Source: Chytridium lagenaria (lineage: Eukaryota; Chytridiomycota; Chytridiomycetes; Chytridiales; Chytridiaceae). From it: a DNA stretch of 64,000 nt. The notes beneath the pieces are model-generated. The model was not told the origin of the DNA. It was given only the letters and a program-made list of their open reading frames with translations, and did not search any database. Positions 1 through 13,300 of this stretch are shown piece by piece (within the stretch, counting starts at the first letter, position 1; each line of letters opens with the position of its first letter). Both the position numbers and the translations under genes were made by a program. The stretch covers positions 269,501 through 333,500 of the forward strand of contig JAHLKC010000006.1 of assembly GCA_025449115.1 (NCBI GenBank), written 5' to 3'.

Positions 1-73
1 AAAAGTTTGCGCACTCGAGCGATAGGCAAAGGGGTTGCGTTGAGGTTATGAAAATATGGAGAGGTGAATGCGT

Positions 74-1873
<1,800 letters not shown>

Positions 1874-2507
1874 CGCAGGTGGGATAAAGTGTGATGAAGG
1901 TGTGTTGTGGGAGGTGTTGAAGAGAAGAAAAAAAGAATGAGGGTTTTTTAGCCGTCTGGTTTTGGCTGTGGTGAGTCAATGGGAATTTGAGGCAGTGAGG
2001 CTTCAAGTCAAGCCAAATAAGGAAGAAACCACCCACATCCAAACATAGAGCAGCCAATGGTTCTCAGCATTAGAACAATAGCCAATGGTTTACCTGCACT
2101 CAAGCAACCAACATGGTTGGATGGAGTAAAAATTCTCCATTCCCATTGGTCAGGAATAGCTCAACTCTTGTCTTTTGTTCCGCAGCGCATCTCGGAACTT
2201 ATCAAGGTCACTCAACGTGCCGGATGATTTCACCCCTAAAGGTAAAGTAGCCAATAGTGCTGAACCCTAACGAGTAGATAAATATTACCCACCAAAACTC
2301 ACTCACACACCCGCATGGACATGGTATATACATTGTCAACGTGTCATTGCTAAAAAAAGGTATCTTTTATTTGAAGGGATAAACATTATGTACTTTGAAG
2401 CTTGAAGCCTCATATTTCATTCTACGTGATGAGCTGAGTGATGCGGTGAGGGACGATACGTTGATTTAAAGTGTGAAAGAGAGTTGAAAGCTTGAATCAG
2501 ACGGGGT
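1874..2507. other. Intergenic region, HPPD promoter side
   Basis: About 630 bases between the HPPD start and the AP-2 sigma stop. It contains two imperfect copies of an 'agccaatggtt' motif (about 2052 and 2080), which read as CCAAT-type boxes roughly 180-210 bp upstream of the HPPD ATG. I see no RNA gene or convincing ORF. Confidence 0.45.
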
Positions 2508-3629
2508 TCACTCGAGCTTGTCTAAAACAAATAATTTCGTAAGCAAAAAAAAGGATTTTATGCAGAAAAAATTACCTAGCATATCCAACCGACTTAAAAC
2601 CGTCGCTTTGCTGTATGCGAAATGAATCAAGGAAAGAAAATGGTAGTTTGGTTAGAAAATCAGTATATAATAAAACAAGAACAAGATAAGTCAATGACTT
2701 TGGTATAAGGGCAATCTAAAAGTTAACAGACTAGAGTAGACAATGGCCCGCTTGAGAAAATAAGAGAGCAAAAACAGACCCTTTCGCAGTCATACCCATG
2801 GGCAAAAAAACAGGAAATTGTTTTTTGATATTAGGACGGAACGAAACTCAATAGATGATAAAATCTAAAGTCTCATCCTGATACTCTCATGGGAAAGTGA
2901 AGACAAACAACTATGCCGGCAAAAAAATTACCTTGTTTCCTCCATTTCACCCGCGAGGAAACATTCGTCCAAAATGCTGTAAACCTGAGATAGTCAAACA
3001 CAAAACAAAATTATATCATTATTTGCAACCGATAGTGAGTAAGTATTAAATAAGAAGAAAAAACAATACCAACTAAATCCGTATGAACATGAGTACTCAC
3101 CTTGTAAAAGTTGAAAACTAAGTCCAATTCGCACACATTTCTAAAAAAGGCGTCCAGCACCTCCACAAAAAAATGAATGCCTCCAAATACGCGAGCTCAT
3201 TGTCGTTGGTATCTACGCAGAAGCAGAAGAAAGTCCAGCATAACGCCGTAAACAACCTTGTAATTACGGTTTACTATATCATATCATTAATTGAAGCTCT
3301 GCCAAGTAAAACATGCCACCTTCAGTGACGGACTTTAAAGAAGTTGATACAACGAGACTCACCTCAACAAAGTTGGATTGGTACTTTTGGTCTCTACCTG
3401 CAAACAGTTTATGCACTCGCTCTTCAGCTTGAGCTTCTCGTCGTCATCAAATGCCATGTACCATTTCTCCAACCGAGTCTTTCCCTGCCGATTTTGCACG
3501 AGAATAAACCGGATCTATCGCATTTTTAAAGGAAAATGGTAAGAAACGTAATCTACTTGTATGGAGTCAGAAGCGACTATCGGGGTAATGAACGGATCTC
3601 TGACATCGTCAACTGGAGCAACTCACCAT
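2508..3629 (-). CDS. APS2: AP-2 complex small (sigma) subunit, frame-broken as read
   Basis: Small sigma subunit of the AP-2 clathrin adaptor, which acts in endocytosis at the plasma membrane. The first exon is only the start codon ATG (3627-3629), followed by GT..AG and then [20 protein letters not shown] (from 3514). Further exons give [68 protein letters not shown] and the C-terminus [19 protein letters not shown] at 2508. The order and residues match AP-2 sigma rather than AP-1 or AP-3 sigma. As read, the frame is broken by at least four single-base deletions: near 3430 (KLK-L/EERV), two in the YRRYAGLFF block near 3220-3240, and one in EAIHFFVEV near 3165. Because the protein sequence on both sides is fully conserved, sequencing error is as likely as a pseudogene. 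Confidence 0.9.
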
Positions 3630-3957
3630 TTGCAACCTCTTTGTCTGATGGTGGCCAAAAAATCGCCCGTTTGTGCTCCCTTCCCAAAGGTATAAAAGGA
3701 ATTTTTTCGTTTTCTTCCCCCTTTGCCTAGGCCAAGCGTCCTCCCCGTCGCTTCAAATCGTCCCTCAAGTATCACCGAGTAGCTTTTTAGCATACGTTGT
3801 TGCTTTGCAGAGGTCACTCAACTGTGTTATCAAGTGTGCCATTCAAACGCGCTTGTCAAGAGTTTTGTGTTTTGTGGCATCCACATATATCTGGCACTCA
3901 ATCTTGCTGGATCGCTTCTCGGGTTGAAGCTGTCCTTTGGCTAGATTCGTTTAAGAA
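3630..3957. promoter_or_regulatory. Divergent promoter region between AP-2 sigma and TFIIA copy A
   Basis: About 330 bases shared by the minus-strand AP-2 sigma and plus-strand TFIIA genes, whose start codons face away from each other. Pyrimidine-rich stretches occur, but I see no clear TATA element. The bidirectional role is inferred from gene orientation only. Confidence 0.4.
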
Positions 3958-5190
3958 ATGTCTAACAGCATTGTGGTGAGGATTTGGGCTCTGCGCTTAG
4001 TATTGTTACTAATTTTCGTGTTCATTATTCTGTCTCTAGCCTTCGGTTTATGCTTGGGTTATCAACGATGTCATTACAAAAACGGAGATCACTTTACAAG
4101 TATGGGTATACAGAGCAAGTATTGAGGGATTTAGAGAAGGTAACATATCTCCCTTTTCTGAATTAAGTTCACATTGTCTTTCATGATCTCTGTTTTTTCA
4201 ATCGTTGTGTGAAGTTTCCGTGTTCTATCTTCCTTTCTGTTATTGTAAATCCCACTGGTGTATTAGACTCGTGATTTATCCCTTACCGTACTGGCCCTTT
4301 ATTTTTTCTTAATTACAGTTTCTTTGTTTAAAGACTTGAGTACGAAACCTCACACATTGAATTATTAGATTTGGGAGTCCAAGATTCTTGCGTCTAATGT
4401 CGCAACTTTCCCAGCTCTCTTACCAACGGTGGGCAGGAGACCGATGCAGCTGCCGCCGCTGCCGCCGCCGCCGCTGCTGCTGCCGCCCTCGCGAGCGCCT
4501 CAATGAGCCAGAACCTTAATGACCCTGCAGTGGCTGCTGCAAGACTTGCTGGAATGGCTAGCGGGACCTACCGGAATGGATTATCGATTCCTCAGAATGA
4601 TGGAGGAGCTTGGTTGAATGAGGAGCATGATGGGCAAGCGAGTGGGGTTGAGGCGGCTTTGTCGAGAAAGGAGATTGATGAGAAGTTGATCAGGGGCTGG
4701 GAGAGGGCTGCTGAGCGGAGAGCGACGGAGGCATTACAGGAGGCGGTGGCAGGACGGAGTGATACGACGTCCTCGGAAAGAAATAGAAGAGGTGGTTATC
4801 CTTTCCTCTTTTCTTTCTATGTACTCTCGTATTAGCGTCATGGATTCTAAATTTGGATGTTATCTCGTTGCAGGAAAGTCTATCAGCCAATTCGACGGTC
4901 ACGATGATGACGATGAGGATGATGATGATGTTCGTACATTATTCTTTTATCCCTGCTGTAAACTAAATTATGAATGATAATAGGAGGAGGGAGAAGACGG
5001 AATCAACTCGGGGCTTGACGATGATGATTCTGATGAAGAAGAGCAAGATGTTGATCATATTATCCTTTGTCAATACGAAAAGGTCAGCCGCATCAAAAAC
5101 AAATGGAAATGCGTGCTTAAAGATGGTATCGTTAATGTCAACGGCAAGGATTACCTCTTTAACAAGGCTAACGGTGATTTTGAGTGGTAA
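3958..5190 (+). CDS. TOA1: TFIIA large subunit (alpha/beta), tandem copy A, frame-broken as read
   Basis: General transcription factor IIA large subunit, which stabilises TBP on the TATA box. Exon 1 is MSNSIV (ATG 3958). Exon 2 begins PSVYAWVINDVIT, the N-terminal four-helix-bundle region. A later exon has IWESKILASNVATFP, then a poly-alanine run encoded by GCC/GCT repeats (about 4447-4495), then a block shared with copy B (ARLAGMASGTYRNGLSIPQ, IRGWERAAERRATEALQ). The C-terminal exons hold an acidic tract (SISQFDGHDDDDEDDDD) and the conserved beta barrel: ILCQYEKVSRIKNKWKCVLK, KDYLFNKANGDFEW-stop. Relative to copy B, exon 2 has two one-base gaps and there is another near 4432, so the middle of the gene does not read in one frame. 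It may be a decaying paralogue or contain sequence errors. Confidence 0.88.
4447..4495 (+). repeat. GCC/GCT trinucleotide run (poly-Ala)
   Basis: A run of GCC, GCT and GCG codons inside TFIIA copy A encodes about 13 alanines. Copy B lacks it, so the run expanded after the duplication or was lost from B. Confidence 0.7.
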
Positions 5191-5751
5191 TTGTGCATGT
5201 CTGCTTCGGAATTTCATGTTTCCTTTACGTAGAAGGATGTGAATAATTGTACTTCTTTATTTTATTTTTTATTGGCTGGGATATTTCTTTCAGATACCCG
5301 CCCAACCAACCCATATATTGAAGAAAGTATTTCAAACTTTTACTCCGTCTAATTGAACCTCTATCATTGCTGGTCTCATTCTTTTACCTGTTCGTACCTT
5401 CTTTCAAAAATATTCTCGTGCTGTTATGTTACTGTTGTCGTCGTCGTCGTCGGGACGTAAAGGAATTTGCATGAGGAGGATAGGCATGAACGTGGTGTTT
5501 TACAAATGCATATAGAAAGGGGGGTTATTTTTTACCTTTTTTTACGTATGTAATAAATCATTAAAATATTATTTAAAGTTGAATAAGAAAGAAAAATGGG
5601 CTACATCTGTTGTTGCAAAATTTGCAAAGGTCAAAAAACTTTGCCACCCGTTGCTGCTGCCAAAGTCTCGTTGTTGTTGACTGCACCATCTTGTGTTTGG
5701 TTACTTGAAAAGCACTTGGGATAGCGGTTTAAGGGCTAAGTTTGATAGGAG
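5191..5751. other. Spacer between TFIIA copies
   Basis: About 560 bases. It holds a 3' region with T-rich stretches, a short (TCG)n run near 5437-5452 and A/T-rich sequence before copy B. I see no gene. Confidence 0.4.
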
Positions 5752-6860
5752 ATGTCTAGCATTGTGGTGAGGATTCCGGTCTATGTTGAAATATTGCCGC
5801 TCATGCATGTTCCCTTTACTGTTTACAGCCTTTGGTGTATGCTTGGGTTATCGACGATGTCGTCACAAATATGGAAAATCAGTTTGCAAGTATGGGAATC
5901 GATAAGCAGTTGTTACGGGATTTCAATAAGGTGGTTTTGATGCTAGTTTCTTTGCGTTCTTGTTTTTGTGTGGAGTTCAACATGACAGATCTGGGATTAC
6001 TTGCGCTGCATAATACCTTGCATTCCATCCGTATACTCTCATTCCTTTTTCTCAAAGACACGGCCCAACAAGAATTGTATGTTAACATACCGATTCTTAC
6101 GTTAGATATGGGTATCGAAGATGCCCTCATTTAGCGCAACCGTCCCCAATTTTATTAGCAACAGTGGTCACCAAAACGACGTAACTGCCCATGAGAGTGC
6201 CTCGATGGGCCAGAACCTTAATGTTCCTGCGATGACCGCTGCAAGACTTGCAGGAATGGCCAATGGGAGCTACCTTAATGGTTTATGGATTTCTCAAACT
6301 GATGGAGGAGCTTGGGTGGATGAGGGAAGTGAGGGAGCGAGTGGGGTTCGGGCGGTTTTGTCAAGAATGGAGATTGACGAACAGTTGATTAGGGGCTGGG
6401 AGAGGGCTGCTGAGCGGAGAGCAGCGGAGGGATTGGGAGAGACGGTGGCGGGACCGAATGATATGACGTTTGCGAGGAGAGTCGAAAGAGGTCGTTTGCT
6501 TCCCTTTTAATTTAGCGTCTGCAAATTCCTAATTTGGTTCTTAATTTATAGGAAATTCTATCAGCCAGGTAGATGGGGACGATGATGACGATGAAGATGA
6601 TGATGATGTAAGCTATCGCACCATTCTACTTTTTTTAACGGAATCAATCATGGTAGGAGGACGAGGACGATCTTAATTCTGAACTTGACGAAGACGACTC
6701 GGACGAGGACGACCAAAATGTGACCCAATTAGTTCTTTGTCAACTCGAGAAAAAAAGCCGAATCCGAAACAAGTGGAAGCTTATGCTTAAGGATTGTATG
6801 ATCAATGTCAGCGGCAAGGATTACCTCTTCAGCAAAGCGAATTGTGATTTTGAGTGGTGA
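5752..6860 (+). CDS. TOA1: TFIIA large subunit (alpha/beta), tandem copy B, intact
   Basis: Second TFIIA large-subunit gene, 560 bp downstream of copy A in the same direction and with the same intron positions. Exon 1 is MSSIV, exon 2 PLVYAWVIDDVVTNMENQF. The central exon starts IWVSKMPSFSATVPNF (about 6107) and carries the linker shared with copy A (AARLAGMANGSYLNGLWISQ, LIRGWERAAERRAAEGLGE). It is followed by an acidic tract (VDGDDDDDEDDDD) and the C-terminal barrel LVLCQLEKKSRIRNKWKLML, then KDYLFSKANCDFEW-stop. The frame is open through every exon. Copy B has drifted at positions usually conserved in the barrel (KDCMINVSG, ANCDFEW), whereas copy A keeps the family consensus there (KDGIVNVNG, ANGDFEW). 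The two may have divided roles, or one may be a testis-like/specialised form; that is inference. Confidence 0.93.
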
Positions 6861-7243
6861 CGTTCATGGTTTGACGGGTATGCCCTTTCTTTGGAAACCA
6901 TTTAAATTGCTTATGGAGATATGCCTCGCATTTGTTCTTTCTCGTAATCGCTGGGACATTCGTTTCAGACACTTGCTGAACTAACACCTTTATTGAAGAA
7001 TTTCGTTGCAAATCCAATATTTTTACGATGAAACTTATGTTATTGCAGTTTTAAGTCTTCATTTAGAGTTTTAACGCGCTGTCAGTCTTCAGGTTGTTGG
7101 GTTGTGGTAGAGAGCGGCTGATTTGCAATGATTATGTTAGGAACGTGTTTATGTTGGGAATGTGTTTATGTTTGGAATGCGTTTTTTCTTATCCAAATAT
7201 TCGTACAAAAAAATAAAGTAAGCGAGAGGAAGAGTCTTTCAAC
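6861..7243. other. Intergenic region after TFIIA copy B
   Basis: About 380 bases with A/T-rich 3' sequence and two short near-repeats (gttgggaatgtgtttatg-like, about 7145-7185). No gene seen. Confidence 0.35.
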
Positions 7244-7564
7244 ATGGTTTTTTATTCATCGACTCGAATGAAAAGATCAAGGGGAAATACAGGCACTTCG
7301 GTAGAATTTAATAAAAACAAAAGGGTTCCTTATTATGGTATTCAGCATCAACAAGGGTCACAACATCAACCCCAACAATTCAATAATAACTCAAACAGGC
7401 GGGATTTAAGGAGATCATTCCGCCCTTCTATCTACAACGCAAAGGAGGGGGGAAATCCAGAGACCGAAAAAGAGAGCAAAGTGAGTCCGAACTGCGGATT
7501 GACCGAACAAGGAGATCCGAGTGCTTTCCGTTACTCCATCGATTGTATGGCTTTGGGGATTTAA
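7244..7564 (+). CDS. Hypothetical Gln/Asn-rich basic protein, 106 aa
   Basis: An unspliced ORF rich in Arg, Gln, Asn and Ser (for example QHQQGSQHQPQQFNNNSNRR). I recognise no domain. It sits tail to tail with Sm-G, 31 bp from that gene's stop. An A/T-rich stretch lies just upstream. Composition is low-complexity, so it could be a disordered small protein or a chance ORF; I lean only slightly to real. Confidence 0.3.
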   Translation: MVFYSSTRMKRSRGNTGTSVEFNKNKRVPYYGIQHQQGSQHQPQQFNNNSNRRDLRRSFRPSIYNAKEGGNPETEKESKVSPNCGLTEQGDPSAFRYSIDCMALGI

Positions 7565-7595
7565 ACTCCTGCAATAGGGATGTGTGGAACGGAGG

Positions 7596-8150
7596 TCATA
7601 CTATCCGTTCTAGAGCCTCCATGACCAGGATGGAATTACCACGGATGACCTTTGTACGGGAAAGTGACAGAGTTAAGGAAGCGTTCCAGAGATATTGAAT
7701 GACAGTCAAGGTTGGATGCAATGGCAGGCATACAAGCAGGTGATAATAATGATAACATGCGGATAGGCGAGTAAAAGGTTTAAGCAGAGTGATGGGAAAG
7801 CTCGACTGAGATTGCCATATCGCCAGCGAGCATTTGAAGTACATACCACCATTCCAATGTTGTTCTTCTCAGTGGCTGACACTTCCTCAATAGCATCCTC
7901 CAACACGACGTTCATAAACGGGTCGAATCCTGTTTGAACCGAATATTAATACAAGGAAACAAAGCATGACCCCAACCAACATCGTCAACCATTGGGAAAG
8001 AACGCACCTCGAAGAACTCCAGTCACCTTCCTGTTCCCGTTTAGCTGGAGGAACAGCCGCTTGTCCATGTACCTGCATGCATGGTTAACGAGATGCTTGG
8101 ATATGTCATCGGACTCACTTCTTCAACTCTGGTGTAGGTGCTTTCGACAT
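7596..8150 (-). CDS. SNRPG: Small nuclear ribonucleoprotein Sm-G
   Basis: One of the seven Sm proteins that form the ring around U snRNAs in the spliceosome. Exon 1 is MSKAPTPELKK (start 8150). Exon 2 gives YMDKRLFLQLNGNRKVTGVL (Sm1 motif). The last exons give GFDPFMNVVLEDAIEEV and, after an intron, the Sm2 motif VIRGNSILVMEALERI, then the stop at 7596. The predicted length is about 77 aa, normal for Sm-G, and ELKK plus the MEALERI ending is characteristic of G rather than other Sm proteins. Three introns are visible with standard ends. Confidence 0.95.
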
Positions 8151-8298
8151 CTCTTGATTTTCTAATTTTTTTCTTGGAGAATTTGACGATGAAAACTTAT
8201 CATTCAAAACAACAGTACGAATAAACGGAATGCTTTATAAAAAATAAAATATACACAACTCTATACACATAAAGCAACGGTAAGATGAGTGATACTCC

Positions 8299-10042
8299 TC
8301 AACTGTCTTTCAATTTTGATTTTCTGTTGGAAAGATCGACTACGCAAAATAGTAAGACATGATGATGTTGATTGAGAAGAGGAAAAGGGCTTACCGAGAT
8401 CATCCATAACCTTGTGCTGGCGTTCCTGAAGCTGAAGGTTCATCTCAATAGCTGATAGAAGGCAAAAGTATTTTGATAGAAGCCTCTTGTAGCTGGATAA
8501 ATGAGTGTATATAAGTAAAAGAAGGAGATCTTTTCGGAATGGAGGAATTTGGGCAAGAGAATCAAAAGTAAAATAGAAGAAGGTTGAAGCTATTAACAAA
8601 TTACCTTGCGGGAAAGTTTGGCGCGTAATAGTTATCAAGGCCATACTCTTCTTCAAATAAATTATCTGGAAGTAAATCCTCCTTGTTGTCTGAGCCCTCT
8701 TTCGAGTTGAGACTGCTGCGCGCACTGGGATTATTCTTATCTGCATCCAAAAACGCGAGCTCTTCGGCTTCCAACTGAATAATGTGAAGAGTCATTATCG
8801 ATAATCCAGATTATTGAACCGAAAAGAAATTTATAATCACAAGCAACCGAATTTAATCATTACCTGCTTTTTCATCCTACGATATTCCTGAATGCTTGTC
8901 CGTGATGATCTCAGATTGTTTACTAGCACTGCTGTCAATAAACTATAATTTTTAGAAATCAAAGTAAAATAGAGCAAAAACAGAAATAAAAATCGAAACC
9001 CTCAGCTTCTTACTTGAGCATAATAAAGTGAAGAGCTAGCAGTGCAACAATACTGTAGTAGTATACTGAAGGTGAATTTGAATTATCTCTGTAGATATTT
9101 GTCCATGTATCTGTTGTCATGATTTGGAAGAGTCGATAGGCGCTTCTTAAAATACTGCCAAAGCGCCTCGGGTCCACGTCAGCGTAATTGATCGTGGCGA
9201 ACGCTGAAAATACATCTTTTTTTTCAGAGTTAAAGAAAACCAAACGTATGAAGAGGTCTAACATAGAAGTATAGCAGTTAGGAGGAAGATACTTTTCATG
9301 GCAGGGAGGGATTTAACAACAGTTCCAAGGATAAGCTTGAGCGACCGGAGAAAGCTGATGGTTCGGAGTACTCTGACTGATCTCAAAGCTCTTAAGGAAC
9401 GGATGACACGAAATAGCCGGAATATCGTACGCTAACGGTGGGTGCCGTGGCAGTATATGGGGTATGATCCAGCGACAATGCTAGTGAGGACGATGAAGAA
9501 ATCTAGACTCCGTCAGCTGCTTCGTCTCTGTACGAACTCGGTTCAATCTTTTTTACCGAAAAGTTCCATCCGCTTTTGAAATATTCCGTTCGAAACAAAA
9601 GATCTTCACCACCAATTCCAAGGATGTATATTCCAAGAAAATGCGCAGTCAAAGAAAGAGAAATACCATCCTTTATAGTAGCGTCAGAGCTTACTTTAGT
9701 TTGAATGACAACACCCACCATAGCAACGATTGTAGAAACTCGATGGTTTCAAGACACATAATCACCGTATTTGCAAATATCACCAACAAAATAAGATTTC
9801 CAAAGGTCGAAGATTGAACGATCTCATAAACGTCTTTTCGAAGCCATCCCATTTTCCTCATTGCCAAATCATGATGTAGTTCCTCACTTAACGATGCATG
9901 TAAGACTCTAGCTCTCTTAGTGACAAACAGTCTTACATGCCGATGGACGAGCCTGACGACATTGACCGCCAATAGTATCATCATCCATGGAGTCCATTGA
10001 GCTCATTGAGAGCTGGGACGTGGGGGCCGCTGGCCCATACAT
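8299..10042 (-). CDS. CatSper-like single-domain voltage-gated cation channel
   Basis: Six-transmembrane, one-repeat voltage-gated channel. Reading the minus strand: a short Ser/Met-rich N-terminus (ATG near 10042), then DVYEIVQSS leading into S1 (FGNLILLVIFANTVIMCLE), S2 (FLGIYILGIGGEDLLFR), S3 (FFIVLTSIVAG), and an S4 with arginine at every third residue (RLFRVIRSLRALRSVRVLR). The pore loop is FGSILRSAYRLFQIMTTDTW, followed by S6 (YYYSIVALLALHFIMLK, LLTAVLVNNL). The T-x-D-x-W filter is the pattern of CatSper alpha subunits; CaV repeats use T-x-E-x-W. A C-terminal helical tail (LLSAIEMNLQLQERQHKVMD) also resembles CatSper. There are several short introns. One junction near 9500 (S2-S3) may need an extra base. 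The stop is at 8299. It could instead be another single-repeat channel, but the filter favours CatSper. Confidence 0.8.
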
Positions 10043-10381
10043 GTTGGAGGTGTGAAGCGATGGCCCTTTTGTTTTCCTACAAAATATTTATTTATTGCTT
10101 TTTTCAGTGTCCGACGAATTAAGAATTGGTGGGATACGTGAAATTCTTCACACTTTTCGGTAATATGGAGTCTTGACAGTACAGTCGTGACGCGGAAACG
10201 GCCGTTTGCAGAAGTCCAAACTCAACGACTGTTTTGAGACGCTGAGGCAGGTAGGGAGGGATTCTACGCGCACCATCACCAGCTCGTCGCCTCTAAATAG
10301 ACCGAGGCCCAACTTTTTTTTTTTCCTTTCAGATTAATTTCTTTTGCCCACTTTCCCACGAGCTTTTGCCGGAACTTCACA
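10043..10381. promoter_or_regulatory. Divergent intergenic region
   Basis: About 340 bases between the minus-strand channel gene and the plus-strand gene starting at 10382. There is a C/T-rich stretch with a T run (about 10310-10335) 50 bases before the plus-strand ATG, typical of fungal core promoters. Confidence 0.4.
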
Positions 10382-13300
10382 ATGCCATCGACACCGTCTA
10401 GTCAACGCCATAGCAAGGCCATGCGGGCAAATGCAAGTATATGCGCCATCGCATGCCACTGCCAGCGGTGAAGTGTTGTAGTTACCTCACCCAAGCTGCA
10501 TTCTTGTCACTGTGCCACTTTCTATCTCCCAAGCAAGAGTTCCCGTGAATTAAACCTGACTTGTTTTCCGAAGCATCTTCATCAGCAGATCCAATTCCTT
10601 CGAGACAGATTCTCCTACCGTCCTCCCGCTAGCGCTCGCTTCCTCCCTCAAAATCGTACCGCTTTTCCCGAGGAGCAACTTTCATCCGACCACCACCTTT
10701 TAGATGGCCCTACTACGTCACGTCCAGTTGAAGTTCTCGCCCCTGATGTGGATTATGCACGAAGTGAAACATCTGATCAGGCCTCGGTGCGTCGATTAAA
10801 GAGACCCAACGATGAGGTACTGTTTTACTTTACTTTTGCTTACGTGTTTCAAGGACGGAATTGTGCCAAAGATGTACGAAAATATGCCAGCTACTCCTTC
10901 AACTTTGTTGGCCGGTTCAAACGCAAGAAGTAACCGCGGAGCGACGGCGACGCCTTCAAGCAGATTTGATGACTTTGAGGTGACATTTTTTTTTTGTTCT
11001 TTGTAGGTCTAACTTAAACGATAGTTCAAAAGAACGGGTGGCGAACGCGAGTCTACGGTGAACGTCGAGAGCACGCGTCAAAGCGAAGTGTCTAAACCTC
11101 CCGTTTCGATTTGCGGAAGAAATGAGGATCCTGAATCTCGAGTGATGCTGCTCGCTACATGTATTATTTTAAATGCGATGTTATACTAAGCCGTCTGCAG
11201 ACTTAAGAGAGCATCATATGGATGATATTCTTGGCGGAATCCACGCAGCGATGGAGACAAGAAAGCAGGTAGGGTGTGGGCTCACATATATCCTTAAATC
11301 GTGCAAGGCCCATTCGAGACTACTTCATCCTCTAATCGTCATTTACCTTGACATCATGGAACTCATGGACACCGATTGTAAGCGTATATACAACCTTGCC
11401 AAGTCTTACTTTGAAAGGTTTTCTCGCCTCCAGATTTCTTTCGACAGCTGATGAGAACATCGATGACATCTTCTTTAAAGCCTGCTACGAGCTTCTACTC
11501 TCGCTCTGGGAGCCAGAAGACATATTAAGACCTGAAAGCATCATGCTTCGTGTTCGCGTCACGTCTATTCCCGAGTTTGATGAGTCAGTTCTTCCCATAT
11601 AAGCCAATGCTAACATCATGCAAAGACATCATGCCATATGTGCTCGCACCGAATTTCAGAATAGATTTAAAGCGAACGGCATGGGAAAGTTGTTGAACAT
11701 AAAGGGATTTGTTTCGTATCTTCAAGCAGCATTCCCGAAAATGTTAGTTGCCATAGGAACTTTATTGGAGCTGACCAAAGTTTAGACATAGCCGACTCTT
11801 TGTATGCGATGAGCTTTCATGTTTAGAGCGGAATGAATTGTGAGTAAACGGGAAAGGGTCACTAACGAAATAAGACATATCACCGTTTTACCAAACAATC
11901 AAGTGCGACTGATCCGAAGATATGGTGCAGTAGCGGAGCAAGCTATTCAAGAGTGATATTGTGAAAGGAGTAACTATCCTAATTTTGCTCATAGTTGCTG
12001 CACCAAGGAAGATTTGGTATGCTACCAATGCAACAGCATGATGAAGGAATCCGTCGCTGACCGAATCCATTACTGTAAGAAGACGTGCGAGCTGCTTATC
12101 TAAAAATTCTAAGACAGACAGGAGGGCAAGCTCACAACATTGGAACAAGACGGCGCCTTTTCAAACGGTGAGCTCTATGTGTGAACCAAAATCTAACGCA
12201 TACATCCATGCATACAGAGATTCACTTTACATTAGACAGTACGATGATGAAGATTTCTGAATCCTAAAGCACAAGTATAGGGGACCTGGTGAACTTTGCA
12301 GAAGTTGGCGATTGCGTTTGATGATAGGACGATTGAAGTTTTTTGAAGAGATTCAGCCAGTGGCAGCTGGAAAACTTGTTATGGGTCTCGAATATTGTCT
12401 GCGGTTTCAGGTAAATGGCAACCTCAATGAAGCTCAAGGCCGAATGCAGGTCAACAATGCGAAAACGATTCCATGGGTCTGTCAACCAAAATAAAACTAT
12501 CTATAGACGAGGATCTAACATCTATTAGACTCCAGATCTCGTCGGATATAAACCCACCCTTGGAGCCTCGTACTCTGATGGCCCAGTTATATGCGAAACT
12601 ATCCTACGCATCCGAAATGGTTGTGACCGGAACACGCTTCATGTTACATGCTTAAATAATTTAAGGTCTTTCTGATTTTGCATTCACGCAAAGACTTGTG
12701 GACTCTCTTTGTGGTTAGTGCATTTAGAAAAAACATATATCTTACCAAAACTTTTAAGGCGATCTGGTCCCAAAAACGATTTGGCGAAAACTTCGACTAT
12801 CCATGTTGCTGAGGTTGACATTTAATCAGCCTAAGAAAATTTAAGAACTAATGTGATATTTCAAAACGCCAGCCTGGCTTCTCGACCAAATCAGCAGCTA
12901 ACGAAACGGCAGAATGTCAATATCCTGATCGGTTCAGATGATATGACACCCCTACTCCTTCGAGTTATCCGATCTGCCGCAGGACTTAGGAGGATGTCAG
13001 AGTGGAGGGGTAGCCAGGACATGACCGTCGTGCGGAAGGGAAATAAAATTCCAGCTCTAAGTTTTGAAGGTGATCAAGAACTTTTTCTCATATCTTTAAA
13101 TAAACAACATTTTAGACTCATTCATGACGAATGCCAAGGGCGGAACGATGATGGTAGACTTGGATAGCCTGACGAAGAAAAATTGCGAAAAACTTACGAA
13201 AGGTTTGAGAGTCCTGCGATAGTTCACATGCTAAATATTCACAAAGTTATGAATCGAACCGCCGTTGAAACAATTTCTGAACCTGCCGCACTATGGACAT

